Shown here in pieces: positions 48,967 through 57,363 of a DNA stretch of 64,000 nt. The stretch lies in contig NZ_JAKJHS010000002.1 in assembly GCF_021648825.1 (NCBI RefSeq), positions 558,001 to 622,000 of the forward strand, read 5' to 3'. How positions within the stretch are numbered: position 1 is the first letter of the stretch; each line of letters starts with the position of its first letter. Source of the stretch: Rhizobium halophilum (GTDB lineage: Bacteria > Pseudomonadota > Alphaproteobacteria > Rhizobiales > Rhizobiaceae). The notes below the pieces were generated by a model. It made no database searches. It was not told the origin of the DNA and worked only from the letters and a program-made list of their open reading frames with translations. Both the position numbers and the translations under genes were made by a program.

Positions 48967-50253
48967 CTAAGCCGGTTCCAGCGTCATGACAAGGCTGGCA
49001 TTCTGCCCGCCAAAGCCGAAGGAGTTTGACAGCACGGCCTTGACCTGCTGATCCCGCTTCTGGTTCGGCACCACATCAAGGACGATGGTCGGGTCCGGAT
49101 TGACGTAGTTGATCGTTGGCGGAAGCGTTCCCGTCAGCATCGTCTGGATCGAGAACACGGCCTCGACGGCGCCGGCCGCCGTCAGCGTGTGGCCGATCAT
49201 GGACTTGTTCGACGAGACCGGGATGTCCTTCAGACGATCAGCGAAGACGGCGAGCATGGAGCCATACTCCATCTTGTCGTTCTCCGGCGTCGAGGTGCCA
49301 TGGGCATTGATATAGCCGATGCCGCTTTCGTCCATGCCAGCATCCTCCAGCGCTGCTCGGATGGTGGCGATCGCCGGTCCGCCGTCCGGAGACGACCGCG
49401 TCCGGTGGAAGTGGTCGGCTTTCTCGCCGCAACCCTTGAGGATGCCAAGAACCTTTGCGCCGCGCGCAATGGCCGATTCCAGCGATTCCAGCACGAGCGT
49501 TGCTGCACCCTCGGCGATCACGAAGCCGTCGCGGTCCTTGCTGAACGGCTTCGATGCCTTTTCAGGCGGATCGTTCTGCGTGGAGAGAGCCGAGAGCAGC
49601 GAGAAGCGGATCAGTGCCTCGGCACTAACCGAACCATCGGTGGCGACGACTAGCGAGCGATCGGTGCGGCCCTGGCGGATCGCCTCAACGCCGAGCTGGA
49701 TGGCGGTAGCTCCGGACGCGCAGGCCGTCGAGAGGGTAACCGGGAGACCGCGGGTGCCGAATGTGTCGGAGAGCCGTTCGGAGATCGAGCCGAACTGGAC
49801 GGCCTCCAGGAAGGTTGGATCCGGACGCTCGCGCATGGCGGTCAGGAAGCGATCATAGGCGTCGCCTTCGGCCTGCGACGGCGGTGCCCGATCAGCGAGC
49901 GCGAAACGCGCCGACCATTCCGGCTCGACCGGCGGCGCTGCCAGGAACAGCGGACCTTCGAAATCCCCCCACAGCCCGGCCTGCGCCAGTGCTTCCGCAG
50001 TCGTTTCGCGCGCGAAGGCATAGGAACGCTCGACGGCATTGTCTGCGGGGACATCGATGAAATCGACGGTGCCGCTGATGCGCGTAGACAAGCCTTCGGT
50101 CGGGAAGCGGGTGATCTTGTGAATGCCCGAGGTGCCGGAGGTGAGCGCCGTCCAGTTATCCTGCAACCCCTGGCCGAGCGAGGTGATCACTCCCATGCCG
50201 GTAACGGCGATAATCGGACGGCCGAGATGATCGGTAAAGCGGTTGTCGCTCAT
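48967..50253 (-). CDS. Beta-ketoacyl-ACP synthase FabF1XL
   Basis: A 428-residue KAS II-type enzyme that elongates acyl-AcpXL. The catalytic triad is complete: Cys in STACASGATAIQLG, His in NAHGTSTPEND, and His in GHTLTAAGAVEAVFS. The C-terminal NSFGFGGQNASLVM motif is also standard. ATG 50253 follows GAGGAG; the ORF reaches 50268, overlapping fabF2. Probably the catalytic half of a pair with FabF2XL. Confidence 0.93.
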   Translation of the reverse strand: MSDNRFTDHLGRPIIAVTGMGVITSLGQGLQDNWTALTSGTSGIHKITRFPTEGLSTRISGTVDFIDVPADNAVERSYAFARETTAEALAQAGLWGDFEGPLFLAAPPVEPEWSARFALADRAPPSQAEGDAYDRFLTAMRERPDPTFLEAVQFGSISERLSDTFGTRGLPVTLSTACASGATAIQLGVEAIRQGRTDRSLVVATDGSVSAEALIRFSLLSALSTQNDPPEKASKPFSKDRDGFVIAEGAATLVLESLESAIARGAKVLGILKGCGEKADHFHRTRSSPDGGPAIATIRAALEDAGMDESGIGYINAHGTSTPENDKMEYGSMLAVFADRLKDIPVSSNKSMIGHTLTAAGAVEAVFSIQTMLTGTLPPTINYVNPDPTIVLDVVPNQKRDQQVKAVLSNSFGFGGQNASLVMTLEPA

Positions 50254-50264
50254 TGTCGTTCTCC

Positions 50265-51470
50265 TCACGCGTTCGGCGACAGGACCGCTAGGCCCTCGCC
50301 GCGCGTATAGCCAACCGTCGTCACCACGGCGCGGTTCGCCGGCGCCGGCATCGGCTGTTCAAGGCTGGGATCGAAGGACGGTACACGAAGTCGGCCGTCG
50401 AGTGCGAGCGCCGCCAGTGCGAGTCCAAGCGGGAACTGCGCCTCCATACCGTGGCCCGTCATTCCGCCATAGCCGCGTAGCGTGGCGCCGGGGAAGGTTT
50501 TCTGGATGACATCGCGTTCTCGCACGGTTGGGTCGACCAGTCCGCTCGCCCCGGAAAACACCAGCGTCTCGGATGCGTCGGCATCACCCGTGAGCTTGGC
50601 CAGCCGTTCGAGACGCTTCTCAAGCTTGCCATCGTCCCGGCTGCCGCGGTCACCCACGACTGCGTCGATCGCTGCGTAAACGTGCGCACCACGCGCTTCG
50701 GCATTCGCACGCGATTCCAACACCAGGAAAGCTCCGACGGACCCCATGATCATGCCGCCGCCGTTGTCGGCCGAACGTTGCCAGAGCGGATGCCAAGCAC
50801 CCGTGGCGTGGGCGCGAATGCCTTCAACGAGCAGGATGATGTCGGTTCGCTCCGCAACAAAGGCGCCACCCACAAGCGAGTGTGTCGACTGGCCTGACTT
50901 GATGCGGTGATAGGCGGTCTCTACGGCTGAAATGCCGGCAGCTTCCTCGCCCATAAAGGTACGGGAGGAGCCGGTGACCTTGTGGACGATCGAGATGTTG
51001 CCAGCAAGCAGGTTGGAAAGCTGCGCGAGGAAGAGCGTCGGGCGCAGCTCCGTCGTCAGCTTCTCGTTGAGCAGCACATCCCGGTCGTTGCGCTTCAGCG
51101 CCTCGTCCACGATCAGCGAATCCACCTTAATATCACGCTCGCCACCACCGGCCGCGACGATCATGTCCATGGTGGCGCAGGCTTCGGCATTTTCCTTGAG
51201 GCCGGCATCGTCAAGCGCCAGGCCGGCGGCGAAGACACCGAGCCGCTGCCAGTTCTCCATCTGCCGCTGGTCGCCACGCTTGGCGATCTGCTGAGACCAG
51301 TCGATTTCCGGCATCGGATGGACGGGATAAGGCTTGAAGCGTTCCGTCTCGACCCGCGGTGGCTCCACCTCGGCCGACGACAGAAGCGCAATATGCGGCT
51401 CCTTGCCGACGCCATAGCAGGTGACGATCCCAACACCCGTGATCACGACATCATTGTCAGACTTGCTCAT
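50265..51470 (-). CDS. Beta-ketoacyl-ACP synthase-like FabF2XL lacking the catalytic Cys
   Basis: A 401-residue thiolase-fold protein (VVITGVGIVTCYGVGKEP start; GGMIMGSVGAFLVLESRANAEARG and GYGGMTGHGMEAQFPLGLALAAL later). Where KAS enzymes have the nucleophilic cysteine (TACASG), this protein reads KVTGSSRTFMGEEAAG, so no cysteine is present at that position, and the first catalytic histidine motif (NAHGT) is not visible either (FSGASGLVDPTV). It therefore resembles the chain-length-factor partner of polyketide KS dimers. Located directly before fabF1; stop and start ORFs abut. Role as a non-catalytic, length-setting partner is inference. Confidence 0.9.
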   Translation of the reverse strand: MSKSDNDVVITGVGIVTCYGVGKEPHIALLSSAEVEPPRVETERFKPYPVHPMPEIDWSQQIAKRGDQRQMENWQRLGVFAAGLALDDAGLKENAEACATMDMIVAAGGGERDIKVDSLIVDEALKRNDRDVLLNEKLTTELRPTLFLAQLSNLLAGNISIVHKVTGSSRTFMGEEAAGISAVETAYHRIKSGQSTHSLVGGAFVAERTDIILLVEGIRAHATGAWHPLWQRSADNGGGMIMGSVGAFLVLESRANAEARGAHVYAAIDAVVGDRGSRDDGKLEKRLERLAKLTGDADASETLVFSGASGLVDPTVRERDVIQKTFPGATLRGYGGMTGHGMEAQFPLGLALAALALDGRLRVPSFDPSLEQPMPAPANRAVVTTVGYTRGEGLAVLSPNA

Positions 51471-51491
51471 CCTGTCCTCATTGCCTGGCGG

Positions 51492-51965
51492 TCACGCGCC
51501 AGCTTGAAGCGCGTCCATGAGCCCGACTTCTTCAGCACGCTTGCGAACGATGTCGCCAAGCGGCACCTCGCTGAACGGCATCGTACGCAGCTTCAGCTGC
51601 GCGTCGCAGACCTTCTTGCCGCCCGAAGTGATCTTCGCCTTCGTGACGGCGTAACCGGAACCCTCATGCTCCAGAAACGCCTCGATGTCGAGTACGGCCT
51701 CCGGCTCGACGAAGGAACGCATCTTGGCGCCATCGACCGACATCAGGAACGGCATGGCTGCGAAATCCGTCGCGGCCAGCACCAGCATGCCGGAGGCCTG
51801 CGCCATGGTCTCGATTAGAAGAACGCCGGGAACCAGCGGCATTCCGGGGAAGTGACCTTCGAAGACGGGGCTCTCCGCTGGAACCACCGACCGTGCCTTC
51901 AAGACATTGGTAGAGAGGTCCACGCTCTCAACCCGGTCGATCATCTGGAAGTATTCAAGCAGCAT
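51492..51965 (-). CDS. 3-hydroxyacyl-ACP dehydratase FabZXL
   Basis: A 157-residue hot-dog-fold dehydratase. The catalytic histidine and FabZ signature are in ESPVFEGHFPGMPLVPGVLLIETMAQASGML (His-Phe-Pro-Gly and downstream Glu). It removes water from 3-hydroxyacyl-AcpXL in VLCFA elongation. Placed between acpXL and fabF2 as in other rhizobial clusters. ATG 51965 opens MLLEYFQMIDRVE. Confidence 0.93.
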   Translation of the reverse strand: MLLEYFQMIDRVESVDLSTNVLKARSVVPAESPVFEGHFPGMPLVPGVLLIETMAQASGMLVLAATDFAAMPFLMSVDGAKMRSFVEPEAVLDIEAFLEHEGSGYAVTKAKITSGGKKVCDAQLKLRTMPFSEVPLGDIVRKRAEEVGLMDALQAGA

Positions 51966-51987
51966 CCGACGCTTGGGGAATGGCTTC

Positions 51988-52266
51988 TCAGCCCTTCGCC
52001 GCCCTCAGTTCGTCGATCTTGGCGCAGAGGTTCTTGAGGACGAAATACTCCTCGGTGGAAACCTTGCCTTCGTTGACTTCCTGCGTCCACTGCTCGAGCG
52101 GAATCTTGATGCCGAATTCCTTGTCGATCGCGAAGACGATGTCGAGGAAGTCGAGGCTGTCGATGCCGAGGTCGTCGATCGTATGGCTCTCCGGCGTAAT
52201 CGTCTCGCGGTCGATCTCGCTGGTTTCCGCGATGATGTCGGCAACTTTGTCGAATGTAGCAGTCAC
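51988..52266 (-). CDS. acpXL: Acyl carrier protein AcpXL
   Basis: A 92-residue specialised acyl carrier protein. The phosphopantetheine serine lies in [15 protein letters not shown], the AcpXL form of the usual DSL motif. It starts [33 protein letters not shown]. It carries the 27-hydroxyoctacosanoyl chain delivered to lipid A by LpxXL. First gene of the six-gene operon; divergent from fnrN across 251 bases. Confidence 0.96.
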
Positions 52267-52453
52267 GCCAATGTCCTCTGAAATAACGATTCAGCGTTCC
52301 ACATAGGGAAAACAGGCAGCCTTGCCAATCCCCGTGTTCCCGCGGGGGGCAATTGCGCATCAACTGTTGCTCAAACAGCAATGGACAAGAAATTTGTCGT
52401 TCATAGACGGGCTCTGATCTCTGCCATGCCTAGCGGCGGAGATTTTACCAACC

Positions 52454-52467
52454 TTGACCCAGATCAA
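52454..52467. promoter_or_regulatory. Distal anaerobox of fnrN
   Basis: TTGACCCAGATCAA matches TTGAT-N4-ATCAA at 9 of 10 bases. Its centre is about 57 bases upstream of the fnrN ATG, so activation would place the start site near 52502, between the box and the gene. Confidence 0.88.
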
Positions 52468-52483
52468 TTCCTCGCCGCGCAAG

Positions 52484-52497
52484 TTGACGAAGATCAA
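52484..52497. promoter_or_regulatory. Proximal anaerobox of fnrN
   Basis: TTGACGAAGATCAA matches the consensus at 9 of 10 bases, 30 bases after the distal box. It would lie about 11 bases upstream of a start site driven by the distal box, overlapping the -10 region, which suits repression. Confidence 0.88.
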
Positions 52498-52517
52498 CAC
52501 CGTCTCGCAGCCGCACA

Positions 52518-53258
52518 ATGACAAGAGCAACCATGGATACCCTGACCAGAGCTCCCCGCTCCCCCGACCTTCCGACCGTCTGTCGCTCCTGTGAAGCTCG
52601 TCATGGCGGCGTCTGCTCGGCGCTCACGGCCGCGCAATTGATGGAACTCAGCAAACACTCCTCCCGCCGCACGATTTACGCGGGCAACGAATTCATCGGC
52701 CAGGGTGAGAGCGTATCTTCCTACAGCAACATTCTGAAAGGCGTCGTGAAGCTGTCCAAGGTGATGGCGGACGGGCGCCAGCAGATCGTCGGCCTGCAGT
52801 TCGCACCCGACTTCATGGGACGCCCTTTTTTCGAGCAAAGTCGCATGGCGGCTGAAGCCGCGACCGATACCGAAATCTGCGTCTTCCCGCGTCGGGCCAT
52901 CGAGCGGCTGATGGCCGAGACGCCGGAGTTGGAGCATTTGCTTCACAGCCAGGCACTCGAGGAACTCGAGGACGCGCGCGACTGGATGCTGACGCTCGGC
53001 CGCAAGACGGCGCAGGAGAAGGTCGCGAGCTTCCTCTCCCTGATCGCCAGCCACGGCGATCCTGAAGCCGGCGACAGAAGCGTCTTTGAACTACCTCTTT
53101 CACGGGCGGACATCGCTGATTTCCTCGGACTGACGATCGAAACCGTCAGCCGGCAGATGACCAAGCTCCGCAAGGAAGGCATCATCCAGATCGAGAACAA
53201 CCGCCATGTGACGGTGCCGGACCTAGCGCGATTGGCTGCAGCAGCCGGAAACGACTGA
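52518..53258 (+). CDS. fnrN: FnrN-type oxygen-responsive Crp/Fnr regulator
   Basis: A 246-residue Crp/Fnr protein. N-terminal cysteines C22, C25 and C33 (VCRSCEARHGGVC, CX2CX7C) plus C121 can hold a 4Fe-4S cluster, the rhizobial FnrN arrangement that distinguishes it from FixK. A cyclic-nucleotide-binding fold (GNEFIGQGE; VGLQFAPDFMG) is followed by an HTH with IETVSRQMTKLRKEG, whose E-xx-SR residues read TTGAT half sites. It should activate ccoNOQP and ccoGHIS under low oxygen. ATG 52518 or 52533 could be the start. Confidence 0.93.
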   Translation: MTRATMDTLTRAPRSPDLPTVCRSCEARHGGVCSALTAAQLMELSKHSSRRTIYAGNEFIGQGESVSSYSNILKGVVKLSKVMADGRQQIVGLQFAPDFMGRPFFEQSRMAAEAATDTEICVFPRRAIERLMAETPELEHLLHSQALEELEDARDWMLTLGRKTAQEKVASFLSLIASHGDPEAGDRSVFELPLSRADIADFLGLTIETVSRQMTKLRKEGIIQIENNRHVTVPDLARLAAAAGND

Positions 53259-53272
53259 GGGCCCGAGCGCAG

Positions 53273-54232
53273 TTAGGCCGCCCTGCCCTCGACAATGGCC
53301 GTTCTTATCACTTCCAGCACACGATCCGCTTCAACATCGGTGCAGACCAGCTGGCTTGGATGCCCATCCCAATGCCCAGGCGGAAAGACGCGGCCATCCG
53401 GCTTCTGGATTGTCTGCCCATCCGCAATGCCTCCGCAGACGACCCTGATCGGTCCACTACGCGTCTTGAAGAGATCCGGCGCCACGACATAGACGCAGGC
53501 GCAGCTGTCATGCACCACCATGCCGTCGCCCACGCGGTGGCTGTAGAAGTCGATATAGAACTGCGAGATATCGGAAAGAAGCTGCACGGCAGCGCCACCC
53601 GCTGACGCCATCTCGGTAAGGAAACCGCTCGTCATCACCGTCTTCAGCGTCACGTCGAGGCCGACGACCGTTACCCGCCAGGGTGCCGTGAACACCAGGT
53701 CTGCGGCTTCCGGGTCACCGTGGATGTTTGCTTCGGCCGCGGGGCTGACATTGCCGTTGAGATCGAAGGCGCCGCCCATCACGACGACCTCCTTCACCAG
53801 GGCGGCGAAATCCGGATCCGCCTTGAGCGCCAGCGCCAGATTCGTCATGCGACCGACGGCGACCAGCGTCACCTCGCCCGGCTGCGCCCGCACCGTATCG
53901 ATGATGAACTGCCAGGCAGGCCTTCCATCCGCCTGCGCATCAAGCGACGAAGGGATGTCGATGTCGCCAAGGCCGTTTTCGCCATGGATGAACGTCGGCC
54001 AATGCCCCTCTGGACGCGACGGATCGAATGTCAGGCCCGCTCCCTGCGCCACCGGCGCATGGATTCCCCATTTCTGCGTCAGGAACAGCGCGTTGCGCGT
54101 GGTAAGATCGATCGGTGCGTTTCCGAACACGGTGGTCACGCCGATCAGGTCGATCTGCGGATGCCGGTGCAGGAAAAGCAGCGCCATGGCATCGTCGATG
54201 CCGGGATCTGTGTCGAAGATGACCTTGTGCAT
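53273..54232 (-). CDS. Ribonucleoside hydrolase (IunH family)
   Basis: A 319-residue nucleosidase that cleaves N-glycosidic bonds of ribonucleosides for salvage. The Ca2+-binding motif DTDPGIDDAMALL is at residues 6-18, and VVMGGAFDLNGNVSPAAEANIHGDPEAADLV and the late MVVHDSCACVYVVAPDLF segment are family landmarks. Specificity (pyrimidine, purine or inosine-uridine) cannot be read. ATG 54232 is chosen over the TTG two codons upstream. It converges on fnrN with a 14-base gap. Confidence 0.92.
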   Translation of the reverse strand: MHKVIFDTDPGIDDAMALLFLHRHPQIDLIGVTTVFGNAPIDLTTRNALFLTQKWGIHAPVAQGAGLTFDPSRPEGHWPTFIHGENGLGDIDIPSSLDAQADGRPAWQFIIDTVRAQPGEVTLVAVGRMTNLALALKADPDFAALVKEVVVMGGAFDLNGNVSPAAEANIHGDPEAADLVFTAPWRVTVVGLDVTLKTVMTSGFLTEMASAGGAAVQLLSDISQFYIDFYSHRVGDGMVVHDSCACVYVVAPDLFKTRSGPIRVVCGGIADGQTIQKPDGRVFPPGHWDGHPSQLVCTDVEADRVLEVIRTAIVEGRAA

Positions 54233-54346
54233 GTTCAAGCTCGAAAGATTGGAATGGAGTCAGGATTGGTTGCGGCACCATATAAGTGTTTCTAAGCCAC
54301 ACAAGTCGGCACGTTCTGCAAGTACAGTTGCCACGGGACCTATTCG

Positions 54347-55183
54347 GTGGCAGAGAGCCGCAGCACTTCCTACCGTCATAGTCTCCCGGTCATTCCCTTG
54401 CACGATCTCGCTGTACACCTGCTGGCGCTGCTGTTTGCGGCCGCCTTCATCGCCGGCTTCGTCGATTCCATCGCGGGAGGTGGCGGCCTCATCACCATCC
54501 CCGTAATGTTGATCGCAGGCATTGCACCACTCGAAGCGATTGCCACCAACAAACTGCAGGGACAATTCGGTGTTGCCTCCGCGACGATCGCCTACGCCCG
54601 CCGCGGCCATGTCGACCTGAAGAAGCAGATGCCGATGGCACTGATGGCCACCCTCGGCGGCGTGCTGGGCGCACTTCTCGCGTCCGTCGTTCCGGCCGAC
54701 ATGCTCGCGGCGGCCATCCCCTTCCTGCTGATCGGCATTGCGCTGTTCTTCGCATTGAAACCGAACCTCAGCGATCTCGACAGTCACCAACGGGTGACCC
54801 CGCTCCTCTTCGGGCTGACGGCGGTGCCGCTGATCGGGCTCTATGATGGCGTTTTCGGCCCCGGCGCCGGTTCATTCTACATGCTCGCCTTCGTGCTTCT
54901 CGCGGGTTTCGGCATGCTGAAGGCGACGGCGCACACCAAGCTCCTCAATCTCGGCTCCAACTTCGGCTCCTTCCTCGTCTTTGCGCTGACCGGCTCGATT
55001 CTATGGAAGGTGGGGCTGGTCATGGGCGCGGGGCAGGTTCTAGGAGCCCAGGTCGGATCACGGGTCGCCATGCGCGGCGGCGCGAAAATCATCAAGCCGC
55101 TGCTGGTGATCTCATGCCTCGCGCTGGCACTCAAGCTGATCTCCGACCCGACACATCCGCTAAGGGTCTGGCTTGGCCTGTGA
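54347..55183 (+). CDS. TauE/SafE-family (TSUP) membrane transporter
   Basis: A 278-residue integral membrane protein with about eight helices. LLFAAAFIAGFVDSIAGGGGLITIPVMLIAGIAPLEAIATNKLQG is the defining first TSUP repeat and GLYDGVFGPGAGSFYMLAFVLLAGFGMLKATAHTKLLN the second. Members export sulphite, sulphoacetate or organic anions. The start is uncertain: GTG at 54347 is possible, with several in-frame alternatives. Neighbours give no substrate clue. Confidence 0.85.
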   Translation: MAESRSTSYRHSLPVIPLHDLAVHLLALLFAAAFIAGFVDSIAGGGGLITIPVMLIAGIAPLEAIATNKLQGQFGVASATIAYARRGHVDLKKQMPMALMATLGGVLGALLASVVPADMLAAAIPFLLIGIALFFALKPNLSDLDSHQRVTPLLFGLTAVPLIGLYDGVFGPGAGSFYMLAFVLLAGFGMLKATAHTKLLNLGSNFGSFLVFALTGSILWKVGLVMGAGQVLGAQVGSRVAMRGGAKIIKPLLVISCLALALKLISDPTHPLRVWLGL

Positions 55184-55193
55184 AGGGAGTGGC

Positions 55194-55715
55194 CTAGCCC
55201 TTCATCTTCAAGGGCAAACCGGCAGCAACGAAAAAAACTTCGTCGGCAACCGCCGCGATTCGCTGGTGCAGCCGACCGGCATGGTCGCGGAACTCGCGGG
55301 CCATCTTGTTGTCGGGCACGATGCCGAGCCCGACCTCGTTGGAAACGAGCAGAAGCCTGCCTTGCCAATCGGAGAGGCTATTCACGAGAGCCTCGCCAGC
55401 GGCTTCGATGTCGACTTCGGCCATCATCAGGTTCGTGAGCCAGAGCGTCAGGCAGTCGACGAGCACCACGCGGTGGACTGACTTCAATTGCAGCAGATGA
55501 AGGGGAAGATCGAGAGGCACCTCGTGGGTGTGCCATCCCGCGCCGCGATCCTCCTTATGCCGCGCTATTCGCTGGCGCATCTCGTCGTCATAGGCCTGGC
55601 TTGTCGCCACATAGTGGCGTTCCGACCCCGTCGCACGCGCAAGTTTCTCCGCGAAAGCCGATTTGCCCGAGCGAGCACCACCGAGAACGAGCGTGGTTCG
55701 CACAGATGCGCTCAT
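55194..55715 (-). CDS. cobU: Adenosylcobinamide kinase / GTP:adenosylcobinamide-phosphate guanylyltransferase
   Basis: A 173-residue P-loop enzyme (CobU/CobP) that phosphorylates adenosylcobinamide and then adds GMP in the lower-ligand assembly of cobalamin. The P-loop is GGARSGKS at residues 12-19, and [33 protein letters not shown] and [12 protein letters not shown] are family signatures. The ATG at 55715 gives the normal length; the frame extends upstream to 55943 without family similarity. Proximity to the corrinoid methyltransferase genes is functionally apt: they need cobamide cofactor. Confidence 0.94.
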   Translation of the reverse strand: MSASVRTTLVLGGARSGKSAFAEKLARATGSERHYVATSQAYDDEMRQRIARHKEDRGAGWHTHEVPLDLPLHLLQLKSVHRVVLVDCLTLWLTNLMMAEVDIEAAGEALVNSLSDWQGRLLLVSNEVGLGIVPDNKMAREFRDHAGRLHQRIAAVADEVFFVAAGLPLKMKG

Positions 55716-56221
55716 CGTCCACCACAAGACGAGAGGACTGAATATGGGAGGGAGGAATGTAACGCGGCAGCGCCAATCCTGAAAGAACGGACGATTCGTA
55801 GATACATGAGGCGTCCGCCTTGGTTCATCAGTTCGCGCTGCCGCACCGTGAAAGTGGGAGCAGAGCTCCTGCATGTCAAGCCGCCACCAGCGACGCGTGC
55901 CCATCGATCGCAACACCGGAAACATGCGCGGCTGGGTACGCAATACCTGAACCCGAACCGCCGGACGGACGACCGTCTGCGAATGGATGATTAGCGGGAC
56001 ATCGTTACCGGAAGGTTAGTGGCGCCTGCGGCAAGTCGTATTTCTGCAAAGAACATCACGCACCGTCTTCGCAAGTGTGTGAGGCCGGGGCAAAGCGGTT
56101 GATCTGGCAGCGGATTACCCTAGTCTCTCAAGAAATTCGATGTCTTATCACCGCCTGCGCGCAGCAAGCAAAAACCTCAAAGGCAGGAGCATGTGTTCCT
56201 GCCGGAACAGGAACGATTTCT
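55716..56221. other. Gap of 506 bases between cobU and the binding-protein gene
   Basis: No gene with a ribosome-binding site or family similarity was found. Open frames here lack coding features. I looked for a cobalamin riboswitch on the cobU strand and did not see the B12-box pattern. Divergent promoters for cobU and the gene at 56222 are presumably inside. Confidence 0.5.
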
Positions 56222-57217
56222 ATGCGATACGCGATCGCCGCAGCCGCACTCCTCGTCTGCCTCAGCCTGCGCCCCGGTCAGGCAGAAGCCGCATGCGGCA
56301 ATCTGACGGTTGCGGAGATGAACTGGGGCTCTGCGGCGATTGCAGCGCATATCGACAAGATCATTCTCGAACGCGGCTACGGCTGTTCGGTTCAATTGGT
56401 CCCCGGCGACACGGTACCGACCTTTAACTCGATGAACCTTTCGGCCGTACCGGATATGGCGCCGGAATTCTGGATCAACGCAGTTCGTGGGGAACTCACC
56501 AAGGCTACAGCGGCAAACCGGCTTGTGATTGGGGCCGAAATCCTTGCCGACGGTGCTGTCGAGGGCTGGTGGGTGCCGAAATACGTCGTTGAGGCAAATC
56601 CAGACATGCGGACGGTCGAGGACGCCCTCGCCCACCCGGAACTCTTCCCGGCTCCTGGCACATCGGATGAGGGTGCCGTTCACGGCTGCCCCGATGACTG
56701 GGCCTGTCACGTGACCACTGCCAACCTCTTCCGCGCCTTCGAGGCTGCGGAGAAGGGCTTCACTCTTATCCAGCCCGCGACGGCCGCAGAACTGGAAGCA
56801 TCGATCGTCGAGGCCTTCGAGAACGAGACCGGCTGGCTGGGTTACTATTGGGCGCCGACCGCAATTCTCGGGAAATACGAGATGGTGAAGCTCTCCTTCG
56901 GCGTCGCCCACCAGAAGGCTCAGTGGGATGAATGCACCACCGTTCCCGACTGCGCGAGTCCGGAGCGCAACGCCTACCCGACCTCGCAGGCCTTCACCCT
57001 GATGACGGAGGCGTTCACGGAAATGGCGGCGCCTGCCATGGATTACGTGAACAAACGCCAGTGGTCGAACGCCACGATCAGCAGCGTGCTCGCCTGGCAG
57101 TTGGAGAACAAGGCATCAAACGCGGAGACCGCCCAGCACTTCATCGAAAACTACAAGCCGGTCTGGTCTCGTTGGGTGACACCGGCCATAGCCGAGCGAT
57201 TGGTCGCGAGGCGCTAG
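56222..57217 (+). CDS. Glycine betaine/proline-type ABC substrate-binding protein (OpuAC)
   Basis: A 331-residue periplasmic protein. A signal peptide (MRYAIAAAALLVCLSLRPGQAEA) is followed by ACGNLTVAEMNWGSAAIAAHIDKIILERGYGCSV, the standard OpuAC/ProX-like opening, and WWVPKYVVEANPDMRTVEDALAHPELF and WLGYYWAPTAILGKYEMVKL. Tryptophans and tyrosines of this kind form the aromatic cage for quaternary ammonium groups. AGGA lies nine bases before ATG 56222. No permease or ATPase gene is adjacent. Its position before methyl-transfer genes suggests it captures a betaine to be demethylated. Confidence 0.9.
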   Translation: MRYAIAAAALLVCLSLRPGQAEAACGNLTVAEMNWGSAAIAAHIDKIILERGYGCSVQLVPGDTVPTFNSMNLSAVPDMAPEFWINAVRGELTKATAANRLVIGAEILADGAVEGWWVPKYVVEANPDMRTVEDALAHPELFPAPGTSDEGAVHGCPDDWACHVTTANLFRAFEAAEKGFTLIQPATAAELEASIVEAFENETGWLGYYWAPTAILGKYEMVKLSFGVAHQKAQWDECTTVPDCASPERNAYPTSQAFTLMTEAFTEMAAPAMDYVNKRQWSNATISSVLAWQLENKASNAETAQHFIENYKPVWSRWVTPAIAERLVARR

Positions 57218-57363
57218 TTTGTCCCCGCCACTTGCCGACCGTCCATCTCTTGATTCGACGTGAGCATCACGACCATGCCATCCCGGACAAGGCCATTCGG
57301 CAGCGAGGCGAGCTTGAATTTCTCCGGCTCCGCGCCTATAGCCGAAAGCGCAAGGAGAACCTC

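Noticed and set aside
52367..52381. TTGCT-N5-AGCAA inverted repeat between acpXL and fnrN as a regulator site
   Set aside because: It does not match the FNR consensus or another motif I can name, and a 5-base half site of this kind is expected by chance.
55716..55990. Cobalamin riboswitch upstream of cobU
   Set aside because: The expected conserved core and B12-box pattern were not found on the minus strand; only weak CCGGTG-like pieces occur.
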